Assembly (NCBI GenBank): GCA_002070605.1
Contig: MWDO01000007.1
Coordinates: 1 to 64,000 of the forward strand
Direction: 5' to 3'
From: Spirochaetes bacterium ADurb.Bin133
Lineage (GTDB): Bacteria > Spirochaetota > GWE2-31-10 > MWDO01
DNA length: 64,000 nucleotides
The notes beneath the pieces were generated by a model. The model was given only the letters and a program-made list of their open reading frames with translations, was not told the origin of the DNA and searched no databases. Positions 1 to 8,623 of this stretch are shown here, piece after piece. Every line of letters begins with the position of its first letter. Within the stretch, counting starts at the first letter, position 1. The position numbers were made by a program, and so were the translations under genes.

Positions 1-1
1 T

Positions 2-2206
2 AAAACGGTTTACGCTAAAGCGACCAAAGACGGTATGATCGACTCCGACGTCGTATCGGCGATATATATATGTACAAACGCGGCGACGTCGACGACCACA
101 AGCTCAATCCAAGATGTCTCGACTACGCTCCCCTCGACTACAACCTCGACAAGCGTTAAGACGTCGACTACGATTGACGCATACGCGTCTACGACTACGA
201 CGACAACTATACCGAAGGTAAAAGCGCCGACTTTTTCAGTCGAGTCGGGGACAAAGTTTAAATCTCCCGTATTGGTAGACATAAATTGTTCGACGAGAGA
301 CGCCGTTATACGATATAGTTACGATAATGTTAATTGGGTTATCGGAACTATACTGCTGATAAGCGAGACTAAAACGGTTTACGCTAAAGCGACTAAAGAC
401 GGTATGATCGACTCCGACGTCGTATCGGCGATATATATATGTACCGCCGTCTCGACTACGTCAACTTCGACGTCAACGACGATCGCTCCAACGACTACAA
501 CGTCGACTACTACAACAACGACGATTGCTCCGACCACGTCTACGTCTGTCGCTTCAATGACAACTTCGACGTCTACGACGATCGCTCCGTTATACGAAGT
601 AACTTTTAATTCAGACGGAGGAAGTTTTGTAAATTCGCAAACAATAAATTATGGGGGAAAAGTAACTCAACCGATAGATCCTACAAAAACGAATTATATT
701 TTTTCAGGGTGGTACAAAGAATCTACTCTAATCAACCTATGGAACTTTGACTCAGATACTATAACGACTGATACTATACTTTACGCCGGATGGATGCTTG
801 ATTCTAATCCCGCTCTATGGGCTAAGAGCGTAACTGCGGGGAATAATACGTCGCTCTTTAATTCCGTCGCAGTAGATAGTTCGGGTAACGTTTACGCGGC
901 GGGGCATCAATACGGAACGGGAAGTTATGCATACGGAGAGGGGGTTAGCGTCGCGGGGAGTGGTTCAAGTAATGTAGTTCTTGTGAAGTATAACTCTTCG
1001 GGAAACGCTCTATGGGCTAAGAGCGTAACTGCGGGGAATAATACGTCGCTCTTTAATTCCGTCGCAGTAGATAGTTCGGGTAACGTCTACGCGGCGGGGT
1101 ATCAAAGCGGAACGGGAAGTTTTACTTACGGAGAGGGGGTAAGCGTCGCGGGGAGCTCTTCATACTATAATGTAGTTCTTGTGAAATACGACTCCTCGGG
1201 AACTGCGCTATGGGCGAAAAGCGTAACTGCGGGGACGAGTTCGTCGTGCTTTAATTCCGTCGCGGTCGATAGTTCGGGTAACGTCTACGCGGCGGGGTAT
1301 CAAAACGGAACGGGAAGTTATACTTATGGAGAGGGGGTTAGCGTCGTGGGGAGTTATTCATACAGCGTCAATGTAGTTCTTGTGAAGTATAACTCTTCCG
1401 GAACGGCGCTATGGGCTAAGAGCGTTACGGCGGGGACGAATTGGTCGAAATTTAATTCCGTCGCTGTAGATAGTTCGGGTAACGTTTACGCGGCGGGGCA
1501 TCAAGATGGTACGGGAAGTTTTACTTACGGCGCAGGGGTTAGCGTCGCGGGGAGTGGTTCAAGTAATGTAGTTCTTGTGAAGTACGACTCCTCGGGAACT
1601 GCTCTATGGGCTAAGAGCGTAACTGCGGGGACGAAATTGTCGGAGTTTAATTCCGTCGCGGTCGATAGTTCGGGTAACGTCTACGCGGCGGGGTATCAAA
1701 GCGGAACGGGAAGTTATACTTACGGACCCGGAGTCAGCGTCGCGGGGAGCTATGCGGGGCCTGATTATTACGAAGGTAATGTAGTTCTTGTGAAGTATAA
1801 CTCTTCGGGAGCCGCGCTATGGGCTAAGAGCGTAACGTCGGGGAATAGCAATTCACATTTTTATTCTGTCGCGGTAGATAGTTCGGGTAACGTTTACGCG
1901 GCGGGGTATCAATGGGGAACGGGAAGTTTTACTTACGGCGCGGGGGTTAGCGTCGCGGGGAGTGGTTCAAGTAATGTAGTTCTTGTGAAGTATAACTCTT
2001 CGGGAACGGCTCTATGGGCTAAGAGCGTAACGGCGGGGACGAATTGGTCGAAATTTAATTCTGTCGCGGTAGATAGTTCGGGTAACGTTTACGCGGCGGG
2101 GTATCAAAACGGTACGGGAAGTTATGCATACGGACCCGGAGTCAGCGTCGCGGGGACTTATACACGCGAGAATGTGGTTCTAGTGAAGTACGGCGCGACG
2201 CCGTAG
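2..2206 (+). CDS. Repetitive secreted protein: CHB_HEX-like domains, Ser/Thr linkers, InlB-type repeat, seven SBBP beta-propeller repeats (5' partial)
   Basis: The reading frame is open from the first bases, so the start lies upstream of the window. Visible in order: the end of a chitobiase/hexosaminidase C-terminal-like module, a Ser/Thr linker, a second full copy of the module (about nt 220-440), long linkers made almost only of Thr and Ser, an InlB/Listeria-Bacteroides repeat (about nt 590-795, TFNSDGG to LYAGW), and seven repeats beginning ALWAKSV at nt 812, 1007, 1205, 1406, 1601, 1814 and 2009. Each repeat carries VAVDSSGNVYAAG and NVVLVKY, the pattern of SBBP beta-propeller repeats; seven would close one propeller. 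The first 90 nt nearly repeat nt 370-460. The Thr/Ser linkers suggest an exported, possibly glycosylated surface protein. No signal peptide or anchor is visible because the N-terminus is missing. Ligand unknown. Confidence 0.85.
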   Translation, partial: KTVYAKATKDGMIDSDVVSAIYICTNAATSTTTSSIQDVSTTLPSTTTSTSVKTSTTIDAYASTTTTTTIPKVKAPTFSVESGTKFKSPVLVDINCSTRDAVIRYSYDNVNWVIGTILLISETKTVYAKATKDGMIDSDVVSAIYICTAVSTTSTSTSTTIAPTTTTSTTTTTTIAPTTSTSVASMTTSTSTTIAPLYEVTFNSDGGSFVNSQTINYGGKVTQPIDPTKTNYIFSGWYKESTLINLWNFDSDTITTDTILYAGWMLDSNPALWAKSVTAGNNTSLFNSVAVDSSGNVYAAGHQYGTGSYAYGEGVSVAGSGSSNVVLVKYNSSGNALWAKSVTAGNNTSLFNSVAVDSSGNVYAAGYQSGTGSFTYGEGVSVAGSSSYYNVVLVKYDSSGTALWAKSVTAGTSSSCFNSVAVDSSGNVYAAGYQNGTGSYTYGEGVSVVGSYSYSVNVVLVKYNSSGTALWAKSVTAGTNWSKFNSVAVDSSGNVYAAGHQDGTGSFTYGAGVSVAGSGSSNVVLVKYDSSGTALWAKSVTAGTKLSEFNSVAVDSSGNVYAAGYQSGTGSYTYGPGVSVAGSYAGPDYYEGNVVLVKYNSSGAALWAKSVTSGNSNSHFYSVAVDSSGNVYAAGYQWGTGSFTYGAGVSVAGSGSSNVVLVKYNSSGTALWAKSVTAGTNWSKFNSVAVDSSGNVYAAGYQNGTGSYAYGPGVSVAGTYTRENVVLVKYGATP

Positions 2207-2215
2207 GGGCAGTAG

Positions 2216-2254
2216 CCCCTTCAGGTTGCGCCCTACAGGCGCAACCTGAAGGGG
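2216..2254. repeat. Perfect 17-bp inverted repeat after the propeller gene
   Basis: Arms at 2216-2232 and 2238-2254 are exactly complementary with a 5-nt loop. The left arm can instead pair with 2205-2210 (aggggc with gcccct, loop agta), so two mutually exclusive hairpins are possible. No T-tract follows, so a simple intrinsic terminator is unlikely. It may be a rho-independent stop lacking its tail, an mRNA-stabilising stem or a repeat element. Confidence 0.7.
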
Positions 2255-2264
2255 ACGGGGAGAT

Positions 2265-2405
2265 ATGCATTATAGATTAATGATGAAAAATATTTACGAA
2301 ATATTGAATAATGGAAAATCTAAAAAACACCTTTTGTTGGGCAATGGTTTTTCAATTGCCGCTAATGCGTTAAAACAAAGCCGCATATGTCAAAAGAAAA
2401 ATTGA
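2265..2405 (+). pseudogene. Remnant of a DUF4917-like gene (N-terminal fragment)
   Basis: A 46-codon reading frame (ATG 2265, or 2280/2283) encodes a charged N-terminus followed by KKHLLLGNGFSIAANAL. The GNGFS motif near the N-terminus is typical of DUF4917 and related SIR2-like proteins, which normally run to roughly 300 residues or more. Here the frame runs straight into the CATATG hairpin and stops at TGA 2403-2405, which lies in the right arm of that hairpin. I infer that the rest of the gene was lost when the repeat arrived. It could also be a short real peptide, but the family resemblance favours a truncated gene. Confidence 0.5.
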
Positions 2406-2420
2406 CATATGCGGCTTTTT
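2380..2420 (+). repeat. CATATG-type hairpin with T-tract (copy 1)
   Basis: Arms 2380-2393 (gccgcatatgtcaa) and 2402-2415 are perfectly complementary with an 8-nt A-rich loop, followed by TTTTT at 2416-2420. The structure meets terminator criteria. Its core, CATATGTCAA, also belongs to a sequence family found again at 2509-2543, 35284-35399 and 38571-38616. Confidence 0.7.
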
Positions 2421-2650
2421 AGCCTTCCCGTCTTCAGGATGCGTAGCGCTCGACCGCAGCAAAACCAACGCTAGTCCATCCGCGGACGTCGGTTGGTTTT
2501 GGCGTTATACCCATATGTGTCAAAAAAATTGACACATATGGGTCAATTTTTTTTCTCATCCCAAAAAGACCGACGGGCGCAAAAAATGCGGTACGACTAA
2601 CTATAGGTGTATTTTTTGTCAAATATTTACAAAAAATTTATATATTTTGC
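2421..2650. other. Non-coding debris region with imperfect hairpin and CATATG hairpin copy 2
   Basis: No convincing gene is present. There is an imperfect hairpin at about 2459-2500 (aaaaccaac pairing with gttggtttt), then a perfect 15-bp stem with arms 2509-2523 (acccatatgtgtcaa) and 2529-2543, a 5-nt A loop, and T8 at 2547-2554. A 62-codon minus-strand frame overlaps these hairpins and has no family resemblance, so I do not call it. Confidence 0.6.
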
Positions 2651-2676
2651 TTGACATTTAGTCGTATATATATAAT
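2651..2676 (+). promoter_or_regulatory. Putative sigma-70 promoter of the hydrolase lipoprotein
   Basis: TTGACA at 2651-2656 is followed by TATAAT at 2671-2676. The 14-bp spacer is short; an overlapping TAATAA at 2673-2678 gives 16 bp. It lies 38 nt before the start codon at 2714. Confidence 0.5.
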
Positions 2677-2713
2677 AACTACAAATATAAAAAAAACTTT
2701 GGAGGATTTTATT

Positions 2714-3610
2714 ATGAGAATGGGCAAATATTTATTTTTAACTTTGCTGTTTTTCATTTTTTCAGGATGTTCAAACGTTCTTATTTATGACGACGCGACC
2801 GTAGATAATACGTTAAACTCGGACGTTTCGGTCGTTATTGAGGAAGAGGTGTTTACGGGATACGGATACGAGGAAAATCAGGACGCTTTATTGTTGAAAT
2901 CTTTACAGGAGATGCAAGATAGAGGCGGCGTAGGCAATCCGGATCATGATAAAGAAGGTCAGATTTATTATATAACCAAGTACGGCTACTCGGCTCTGTT
3001 GACGTATTCGAGCGCCGTAAATTACGCAAGGGTTTACGATTGGATAGACGTCAACGGCTCTTTGACCAGCCTTAACGAAGCTATCGAGAGCGCAAAATTC
3101 AAAGCTAAGTCTGCTAATAGAAACTTGGTCTTGGTCTATATGGCTCAGGGATTAGATTATTGGGCGGCGGACGATACAAAGTTCAAGTCGGTTTACTCTT
3201 CGTTGATTAAAGACGCCACTCTTAACGGCAACAAAATAATCGCCACCAGCCACAGTTGGTCGGGACACCTTGTCGCAAGGTTAGTAAAGGATAATCCGTA
3301 TGTAACGCACTTTGCTTTTAATCCCGCTCACGGTAACTTTAAGAAAGGGGAGAAGGTCGCGGATTACGTCGCCGATTTAAAAGCGACAAAAGCTACGACG
3401 TATATTTTAGCCGGCGAAAACGACGTTGTAACTAAACAAGGCGGCGGCGCGGCGTGGAAGGTATGGTGGGGAATAACCGGTTATAACAGCGTCTATTACG
3501 CGATTCGAGATACTTATAAAGTTAATCTTATCGTTATTCCGAAATCCGGTCACGGAATAGTAGAGATGATTGAAAACGGCGCGATGACTAAGCTCCTTAG
3601 TAAAATTTAA
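2714..3610 (+). CDS. Lipoprotein with alpha/beta-hydrolase-like motifs
   Basis: Starts at ATG 2714 with GGAGG eight bases upstream; an earlier in-frame TTG at 2651 falls in the promoter and is rejected. The 298-residue protein begins with a signal peptide ending in FIFSGC, a lipobox, so it is probably a membrane-anchored lipoprotein. Hydrolase-like landmarks come in the usual order: a nucleophile-elbow-like SHSWSGH, an acid after a strand in LAGENDVV, and a late histidine in KSGHGI. This suggests a serine esterase or lipase-type fold, but the elbow is not canonical GxSxG and the substrate is unknown. The gene is monocistronic, between its own promoter and a strong terminator at 3634. Confidence 0.6.
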   Translation: MRMGKYLFLTLLFFIFSGCSNVLIYDDATVDNTLNSDVSVVIEEEVFTGYGYEENQDALLLKSLQEMQDRGGVGNPDHDKEGQIYYITKYGYSALLTYSSAVNYARVYDWIDVNGSLTSLNEAIESAKFKAKSANRNLVLVYMAQGLDYWAADDTKFKSVYSSLIKDATLNGNKIIATSHSWSGHLVARLVKDNPYVTHFAFNPAHGNFKKGEKVADYVADLKATKATTYILAGENDVVTKQGGGAAWKVWWGITGYNSVYYAIRDTYKVNLIVIPKSGHGIVEMIENGAMTKLLSKI

Positions 3611-3633
3611 TCGATAAAGTAAAGGATGTTGTT

Positions 3634-3667
3634 AAAAAAGCCAAATCGTTAGCGATTTGGCTTTTTT
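3634..3667 (+). terminator. Rho-independent terminator
   Basis: A perfect 15-bp stem (3634-3648 with 3653-3667) and a 4-nt loop (ttag). The descending arm ends in six T residues. It ends the hydrolase lipoprotein transcript. Confidence 0.9.
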
Positions 3668-3759
3668 GTTTTGCGTTTTTTTTCAAGAATTTGATAAAAA
3701 AACGGCATTATTTATTGACTGAAAATAAATATTGCGCTATAAAATAAAAGAATTTTATC

Positions 3760-3830
3760 GCGAGTGTAGTTCAATGGTAGAACTTCAGCCTTCCAAGCTG
3801 ATAGCGTCGGTTCGATTCCGATCACTCGCT
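3760..3830 (+). tRNA. tRNA-Gly (UCC anticodon)
   Basis: The acceptor arms gcgagtg (3760-3766) and cactcgc (3823-3829) pair fully, with discriminator T at 3830. The anticodon stem tcagc/gctga encloses the loop cttccaa, giving anticodon TCC at 3792-3794. The T-arm contains ggttcgattcc. CCA is not encoded. Confidence 0.95.
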
Positions 3831-3938
3831 CATTTTTTTGCTTCATTTTCTATCTCATTTCTTTTGCTTTGTTGGAATAAGGTTTTAACTCAAAGTTTTT
3901 TCGAGGTTTGTATAAAAACAAGGGAATCGCTTAAAAAA

Positions 3939-4412
3939 TTAGATTTTCCCGGAAAGTTCCAACAACTCTTTACGGCTGAATAATTTTTTAATATCGAGTA
4001 TTACGAGAAGATTCTCTTCCATCTTTACCACCCCTTGAATATACTCGGCGCCTACGCCCGATATCATTTGAGGAGGCGGTTGTATCTGATTTTTATTAAT
4101 CTGAACGACTCGGTTGACTTGATCTATAATAACGCCGATAGTCATAGCTTCGACGGTTATAATAATAATTCCTTTTAGCAGTTCTTCGTCCTCGGATAGA
4201 GTTACCCGTTCGAAATTGAATCTTTTACCCAAATCTACTATAGGTATAATATCGCCTCTAAGGGTTATAACCCCTTCAACAAAATCCGGAGCGTTAGGAA
4301 TAGGGGTAATATCAGTATGCCTGATAATTTCGTTGACTTCCATAATATTTATCGCATATAATTCGCTACTTATTTTGAATGATACTAAAGACATATATTG
4401 TACATCCGCCAT
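3939..4412 (-). CDS. cheW: CheW-like chemotaxis coupling protein
   Basis: A 157-residue single-domain protein with the CheW pattern: FKISSELYAINIMEVNEIIR at the N-terminus, GVITLRGDIIPIVDLGKRF in the first half, IGVIIDQVNRVVQI, and an ending that includes LLVILDIKKLFS. CheW links chemoreceptor tips to the CheA kinase in the polar array. The ATG at 4412 has an upstream agggggcg on the coding strand. It stands alone here, with no cheA or cheY next to it. An MCP gene lies at 18.4 kb. Another CheW paralogue would probably be encoded in a main chemotaxis cluster elsewhere. Confidence 0.92.
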   Translation of the reverse strand: MADVQYMSLVSFKISSELYAINIMEVNEIIRHTDITPIPNAPDFVEGVITLRGDIIPIVDLGKRFNFERVTLSEDEELLKGIIIITVEAMTIGVIIDQVNRVVQINKNQIQPPPQMISGVGAEYIQGVVKMEENLLVILDIKKLFSRKELLELSGKI

Positions 4413-4609
4413 TATCGCCCCCTAAATATTTTTGTATTTTGCATATACAAGAGTAAAATATACAAAACGGTTATTTTTTTTAACTAGCTCATTATAATTC
4501 AAAATTGTAGTTAATTCAAGATTTTTTTTATTATAATCATAAAAAAAATAACTTCACAATTATAAAATGTTTTGATAAAATTGACGGAGTACTATTTTAG
4601 GAAGAATTT

Positions 4610-6088
4610 ATGAAAATGCTAGCGCTCGACGCCTCTTTTATAAAGGAAGATTTAACAAAAGATTTTAACGGAAAAAATGCGATTGAAAGGATATTTGAAC
4701 TGGCGCAAAATAACAAATACGACAGATATATATTGTTGCAAAGAGGGGAAATATCTGCGGTTCCCGAAGGGATAAAAAACGTCGTTCTTAAAAGCGATAG
4801 GGCTAGGGATATTTTACAAGCGGTTTTTGACGAGTCTAGAAATTGCGACGATATTATAATATTCGACGCGGGTAATCCTTTTTACGATTATGAATTTGTC
4901 GAAGAGATGCTGGATCGTCATAACAAATTTATTGCAGATTTTACTTACGCTATGGGGTATCCCGACGGTTTGACTCCAAGGATTGTAAAGAAGGAGATAA
5001 TTCCGGAGATTGTCAAACTTGTCGAGGAAGACGAAGCGATCGAGAGAGATTGGCTTTTTTATAGTCTGTCTAAAGATATAAATTCTTTTGATATAGAAAC
5101 TTTTCTAGCCGACGTCGATTTAAGGCTTTTTAGGATCAAATTCGGTTCGAACGACGTTGGAGAGAGAGTTTTTGCGGTGAAATTATTTAAAATATTTGAT
5201 AATATTCCTAAAATAAAAGAGATAGAGCGTTATTTGTCGGAAAACGCCTCGGAGATTTATACCGTTCCCTATATGGTTAGTTTTGAACTAAATTCAAACC
5301 CCGCGCTTGAGTCGATATACGCGCTTCCGACCGAAGAGCCCGGCTCTTTGTTAGACGTTGAAGTCTGTAAAAAAGCTATTCTTCAAATCAAAGAGATTAA
5401 TCCTGACGCTGCGATTCTTTTCGGGGGGCGCGGGGAGGTATTTGGGCATCCCGGAGTTTTTGAATTGATCGACTTTGTTTCAACAAACGGTATGAGGTTG
5501 ATACTCGAGTCTGACGGAGTTTCGGAAGTAGGCGATATAATTGAGAATCTTGATAAAATTGATATTGATAAAAATTCTTTTTTTATCGTTTTAAGGTACG
5601 ACGCTTACGACGAGACGACTTACAATAAGATAAGACCGGATGGGAATTTTGGGGCGCTAAACGCTTTGTTTGCAGAACTTACGAAAAAAGGTTATAAAAC
5701 TTATAAGGAGGTGACAAGAACCCTCGATAACGAAGTAGAGATTGAGAAATATATAAGAAATACAGATAAAGACGGCAATTCCGAGGTTGATAGTCTGATA
5801 ATCAGGAAATATTCGACTTATTGCGGAGCGCTTCCGGATAAAAAAGTCGTAGATCTTTCTCCTTTAGAGCGCATACCGTGCTTTCATCTGAGAAGAGAAA
5901 TATATGTTAAGTCAAACGCGGACGTCCCGATATGCCGTTATAAGCCGGATTGGATTATCGGCAATATTCAAACAAATTCGATTGGAGATATCGCAAAGAA
6001 GTTGAACGACGAATACAGAAAAAATTCGAAACTTGAGTATCATGAATTTTGTAAAAATTGCGACGATTATTATATATTTAATTTTTAA
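4610..6088 (+). CDS. Spiro-SPASM protein (radical-SAM-like fold lacking the N-terminal cluster, C-terminal SPASM cysteines)
   Basis: 492 residues, ATG preceded by aggaag. The central part (about 220-400) reads like a radical-SAM TIM barrel (ILFGGRGEVFGHPGVFELI), but no CxxxCxxC cluster motif is present. The last 90 residues hold spaced cysteines: C in TYCGALP, C in ERIPCFHL, C in VPICRYKP, and the CKNCDD pair near the end. This is the arrangement of a SPASM auxiliary Fe-S domain. The match is to the spirochaete family known as spiro-SPASM. It is followed by a gene with a SpsF-like cytidylyltransferase domain, with a 42-nt gap, so the two are probably co-transcribed and may act in the same glycan or lipid modification pathway. 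Reaction unknown. Confidence 0.75.
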   Translation: MKMLALDASFIKEDLTKDFNGKNAIERIFELAQNNKYDRYILLQRGEISAVPEGIKNVVLKSDRARDILQAVFDESRNCDDIIIFDAGNPFYDYEFVEEMLDRHNKFIADFTYAMGYPDGLTPRIVKKEIIPEIVKLVEEDEAIERDWLFYSLSKDINSFDIETFLADVDLRLFRIKFGSNDVGERVFAVKLFKIFDNIPKIKEIERYLSENASEIYTVPYMVSFELNSNPALESIYALPTEEPGSLLDVEVCKKAILQIKEINPDAAILFGGRGEVFGHPGVFELIDFVSTNGMRLILESDGVSEVGDIIENLDKIDIDKNSFFIVLRYDAYDETTYNKIRPDGNFGALNALFAELTKKGYKTYKEVTRTLDNEVEIEKYIRNTDKDGNSEVDSLIIRKYSTYCGALPDKKVVDLSPLERIPCFHLRREIYVKSNADVPICRYKPDWIIGNIQTNSIGDIAKKLNDEYRKNSKLEYHEFCKNCDDYYIFNF

Positions 6089-6130
6089 ATAGCCGAATCC
6101 ATCCGAAGATTATATAAAAAAGGGCAAAAT

Positions 6131-8599
6131 ATGATGAGTTTAAAGAAGACCGGATTGTTTCTGCAAGTCAGATTGAACTCCTGCAGGATGCCGGGTAAGG
6201 CATTAATTAATCTTCACGGAAAACCCTTGATCGCCAGAGTTATGGAGAGGTTATCGGTTATTCCCGCGGACGTCAGGGCGCTGTTAACCTCTTCCGAGAG
6301 TCTGCCGCTTTTAAAACCTATATCGGATAGTTTGGGGTGGGATATTTTTGCCGGATCGTCGCAAAACGTATTGAAAAGATACGCCGACGCGGCGCTGTAT
6401 TACGAGGTCGATATTATCATAAGAGCTACGGGAGATAATCCGCTCTTATCGCCCGAGATCGCCATGGAGACGCTGGATTTATTTAATAAAAAAAAGCGGG
6501 ATTTAGCGTATCTTGCTCCTATACCTTACGGAAGCGGAGTCGAAGTAATATCGAAGGAGGCTCTGCTGGCGGCTAACGAAAACGCGCGGCTCCCTTATCA
6601 AATGGAGCACGTTACCCCCTATATTTACGATAATAAAGATAAATTTGTAATAGCTTGCGATAGATATCATGACGACGAAGTCGCAAGAGCCGACGTTAGG
6701 ATAACTATAGATACAAGAGAAGATTACGAACGATTGAACTACCTTTTAAGGAATATTGGCTCCGCCGCTTCAAATTTAAGTATAATATCGATAACGCGGG
6801 GATGGGACGGATTAAAATTTGAAAAATTTAAAAGGGCGCTGATTATACTCGACGGAGAAGACGAAGCCGCCGTTAAATTTGCGTTGGAGTTGTCTTATAA
6901 ATTGAGTTCAGATTTCAATCTGTTTGCCTCTTTTAAGAAAAATAATTACGAATACACTGATCTAATGTATAATTTTGACATAAAATATATAGAGTATGAA
7001 GAATTAAGCTCGATTGTCGCGAACGAAGGGAGTTTTGATAGGATAGCGGTAATCGCCGGCGATACAAGTTTGAACGAAATGAAGTTTTATAAATCTTTAG
7101 GACCGGTCGTATCTTTAGGCGATAAGGGCGAGGGGGGAGAGATCGCCGACGTTAGGATCGGAAATAGAGTCGCCGCGTCTAAAAAAAACATAAATTTCAA
7201 CTTTTATTTTGAAGATACTCCCGGTCCGGAAAGCGGCGCCGATAAAAGAGCTTATTCCAAGAAAATACGTAAAGTTTTGGTAAATTTTACCGGAGACGAC
7301 TATATAAAACTGACAAGGAACGTCTCAACCGCATTTGCAGAGCTGGGCTACGAAGTTAGTTATACCTCGGATAGCTCTATCGCGGCGTCTAAAAACGATT
7401 TATCGGCGCTAAACGTTCCCGCCAAAATTGCGCCGTCGAATTCTTTAAATTTAAACGAATTTGACGCGATCGCAACCTCTTTTAACAGAATTTTTTTTGA
7501 ATGTATATTGCAAGGGAAACCGGTATTGCTAATAGCGGCAAACTCCTCTCAAGAGAAATTTATAAAATTCTACGACTACAAATATCATATAAGCGATAAA
7601 GAGGGGGCGGGGCTAATCAAAGATTTAAAGGTTAATATTGAGAAAATATTGGGTTTAATGAAGTCTGATAAAGTATATCAGCCCGAAGGCGCGTCGATTC
7701 TCTCCGAAGTAAAGAATAGAATTTTTAATAACGGGATTATTAACGTCGCCGAGTTTATTAGAGATTGGTCGCCTTCGACGGTTATCTGTCCGTATTGTTG
7801 CGATCTTGATAGCGCTCTTTTACATAGAAACGCTCTATGGAATATGTATAAATGTCCGAAATGCGGGCTGTATTATACTATAAATTTTAATGAAAAACAG
7901 AATATTTACGTGGAAGATTACTTTTTTGAAGAGTACAAGAGATTATACGGCAAAACATACGAAGAAGACCGCGAAAACATCCGAAAATTAGCTATAAATA
8001 GGATAAATATTCTAAAAAAATATATTAATAGCGGTTCGCTTCTTGATTTTGGCAGCGGGATGGGTTTTTTCGCCGAATACGCCGAGGAACAGGGATATAA
8101 GACTACGTCTATAGACGTTAGCGCTTACGCCGTCGATTATATGAAAAACAAACTCGGACTAAACGCTATTTGCGCCGATCAGAGTTATCTTGAAAAGAGT
8201 CCGGATTTTTACGACGTTATAACCTCTTTTTACGTTATCGAGCATATAAAAGATTTTGAAAAGATGATATTTTTATTTTATCAGCGACTAAGCGCCGACG
8301 GCGTTTTGGTATTATCCACCCCCAACGCGGCGGGTTTTTCGATAAAAAGAAGGTTTGAGACGTATGTCGAGAAGCATCCTCAAGATCATTATAGAATTTA
8401 TTCTACAAAATTTATGAAGTCGTTGTTTAAAAAATATAAATTTAAAAATATTAAGATTAATATTACCGGCATACATCCGGAGCGTATGGTTAAGAATCAG
8501 AAGTTGCTAAAATTTAAATCGGTAAAATTCTTTTTGGTTCTTGTATCAAAATTGTTTCATCTTGGAGATACTTTTGAGATATATGCGAGAAAAAAGTAA
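6131..8599 (+). CDS. Three-domain fusion: SpsF-like cytidylyltransferase, SpsG/PseG-like domain, zinc-ribbon SAM methyltransferase
   Basis: 822 residues. Residues 1-225 resemble the SpsF/CMP-sugar synthetase nucleotidyltransferase family (FLQVRLNSCRMPGKAL, IRATGDNPLLSPE). Residues about 235-545 look like an SpsG/PseG-type GT-B domain, as in UDP-sugar hydrolases of sialic/pseudaminic-acid pathways. Residues about 553-585 contain paired cysteines (CPYCC, CPKCG), a zinc ribbon. The rest is a class I methyltransferase with the SAM-binding LLDFGSGMGFF and a VIEHI motif. These activities usually come from separate proteins, so this one may make and methylate an activated nine-carbon-like or related sugar. 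The ATG at 6131 or 6134 has only a weak ribosome site. It follows the spiro-SPASM gene closely. The end product is unknown; a flagellin or surface glycan is a guess. Confidence 0.75.
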   Translation: MMSLKKTGLFLQVRLNSCRMPGKALINLHGKPLIARVMERLSVIPADVRALLTSSESLPLLKPISDSLGWDIFAGSSQNVLKRYADAALYYEVDIIIRATGDNPLLSPEIAMETLDLFNKKKRDLAYLAPIPYGSGVEVISKEALLAANENARLPYQMEHVTPYIYDNKDKFVIACDRYHDDEVARADVRITIDTREDYERLNYLLRNIGSAASNLSIISITRGWDGLKFEKFKRALIILDGEDEAAVKFALELSYKLSSDFNLFASFKKNNYEYTDLMYNFDIKYIEYEELSSIVANEGSFDRIAVIAGDTSLNEMKFYKSLGPVVSLGDKGEGGEIADVRIGNRVAASKKNINFNFYFEDTPGPESGADKRAYSKKIRKVLVNFTGDDYIKLTRNVSTAFAELGYEVSYTSDSSIAASKNDLSALNVPAKIAPSNSLNLNEFDAIATSFNRIFFECILQGKPVLLIAANSSQEKFIKFYDYKYHISDKEGAGLIKDLKVNIEKILGLMKSDKVYQPEGASILSEVKNRIFNNGIINVAEFIRDWSPSTVICPYCCDLDSALLHRNALWNMYKCPKCGLYYTINFNEKQNIYVEDYFFEEYKRLYGKTYEEDRENIRKLAINRINILKKYINSGSLLDFGSGMGFFAEYAEEQGYKTTSIDVSAYAVDYMKNKLGLNAICADQSYLEKSPDFYDVITSFYVIEHIKDFEKMIFLFYQRLSADGVLVLSTPNAAGFSIKRRFETYVEKHPQDHYRIYSTKFMKSLFKKYKFKNIKINITGIHPERMVKNQKLLKFKSVKFFLVLVSKLFHLGDTFEIYARKK

Positions 8600-8623
8600 A
8601 AGATAAAAGGTTTTGGTATAAAT

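Noticed and set aside
10-282. Val-rich minus-strand open frame opposite the Thr/Ser linker
   Set aside because: It is the mirror of acg/tcg-rich linker codons; no ribosome site and no family resemblance.
812-2206. CRISPR-like array
   Set aside because: Repeat units are about 195 bp, in frame and encode propeller blades; no short repeat-spacer structure.
2434-2622. 62-codon minus-strand frame
   Set aside because: It runs through two hairpins of the repeat region and has no recognisable protein pattern.
3732-3983. Open frame across the tRNA-Gly gene
   Set aside because: It covers a complete tRNA and the end of cheW.
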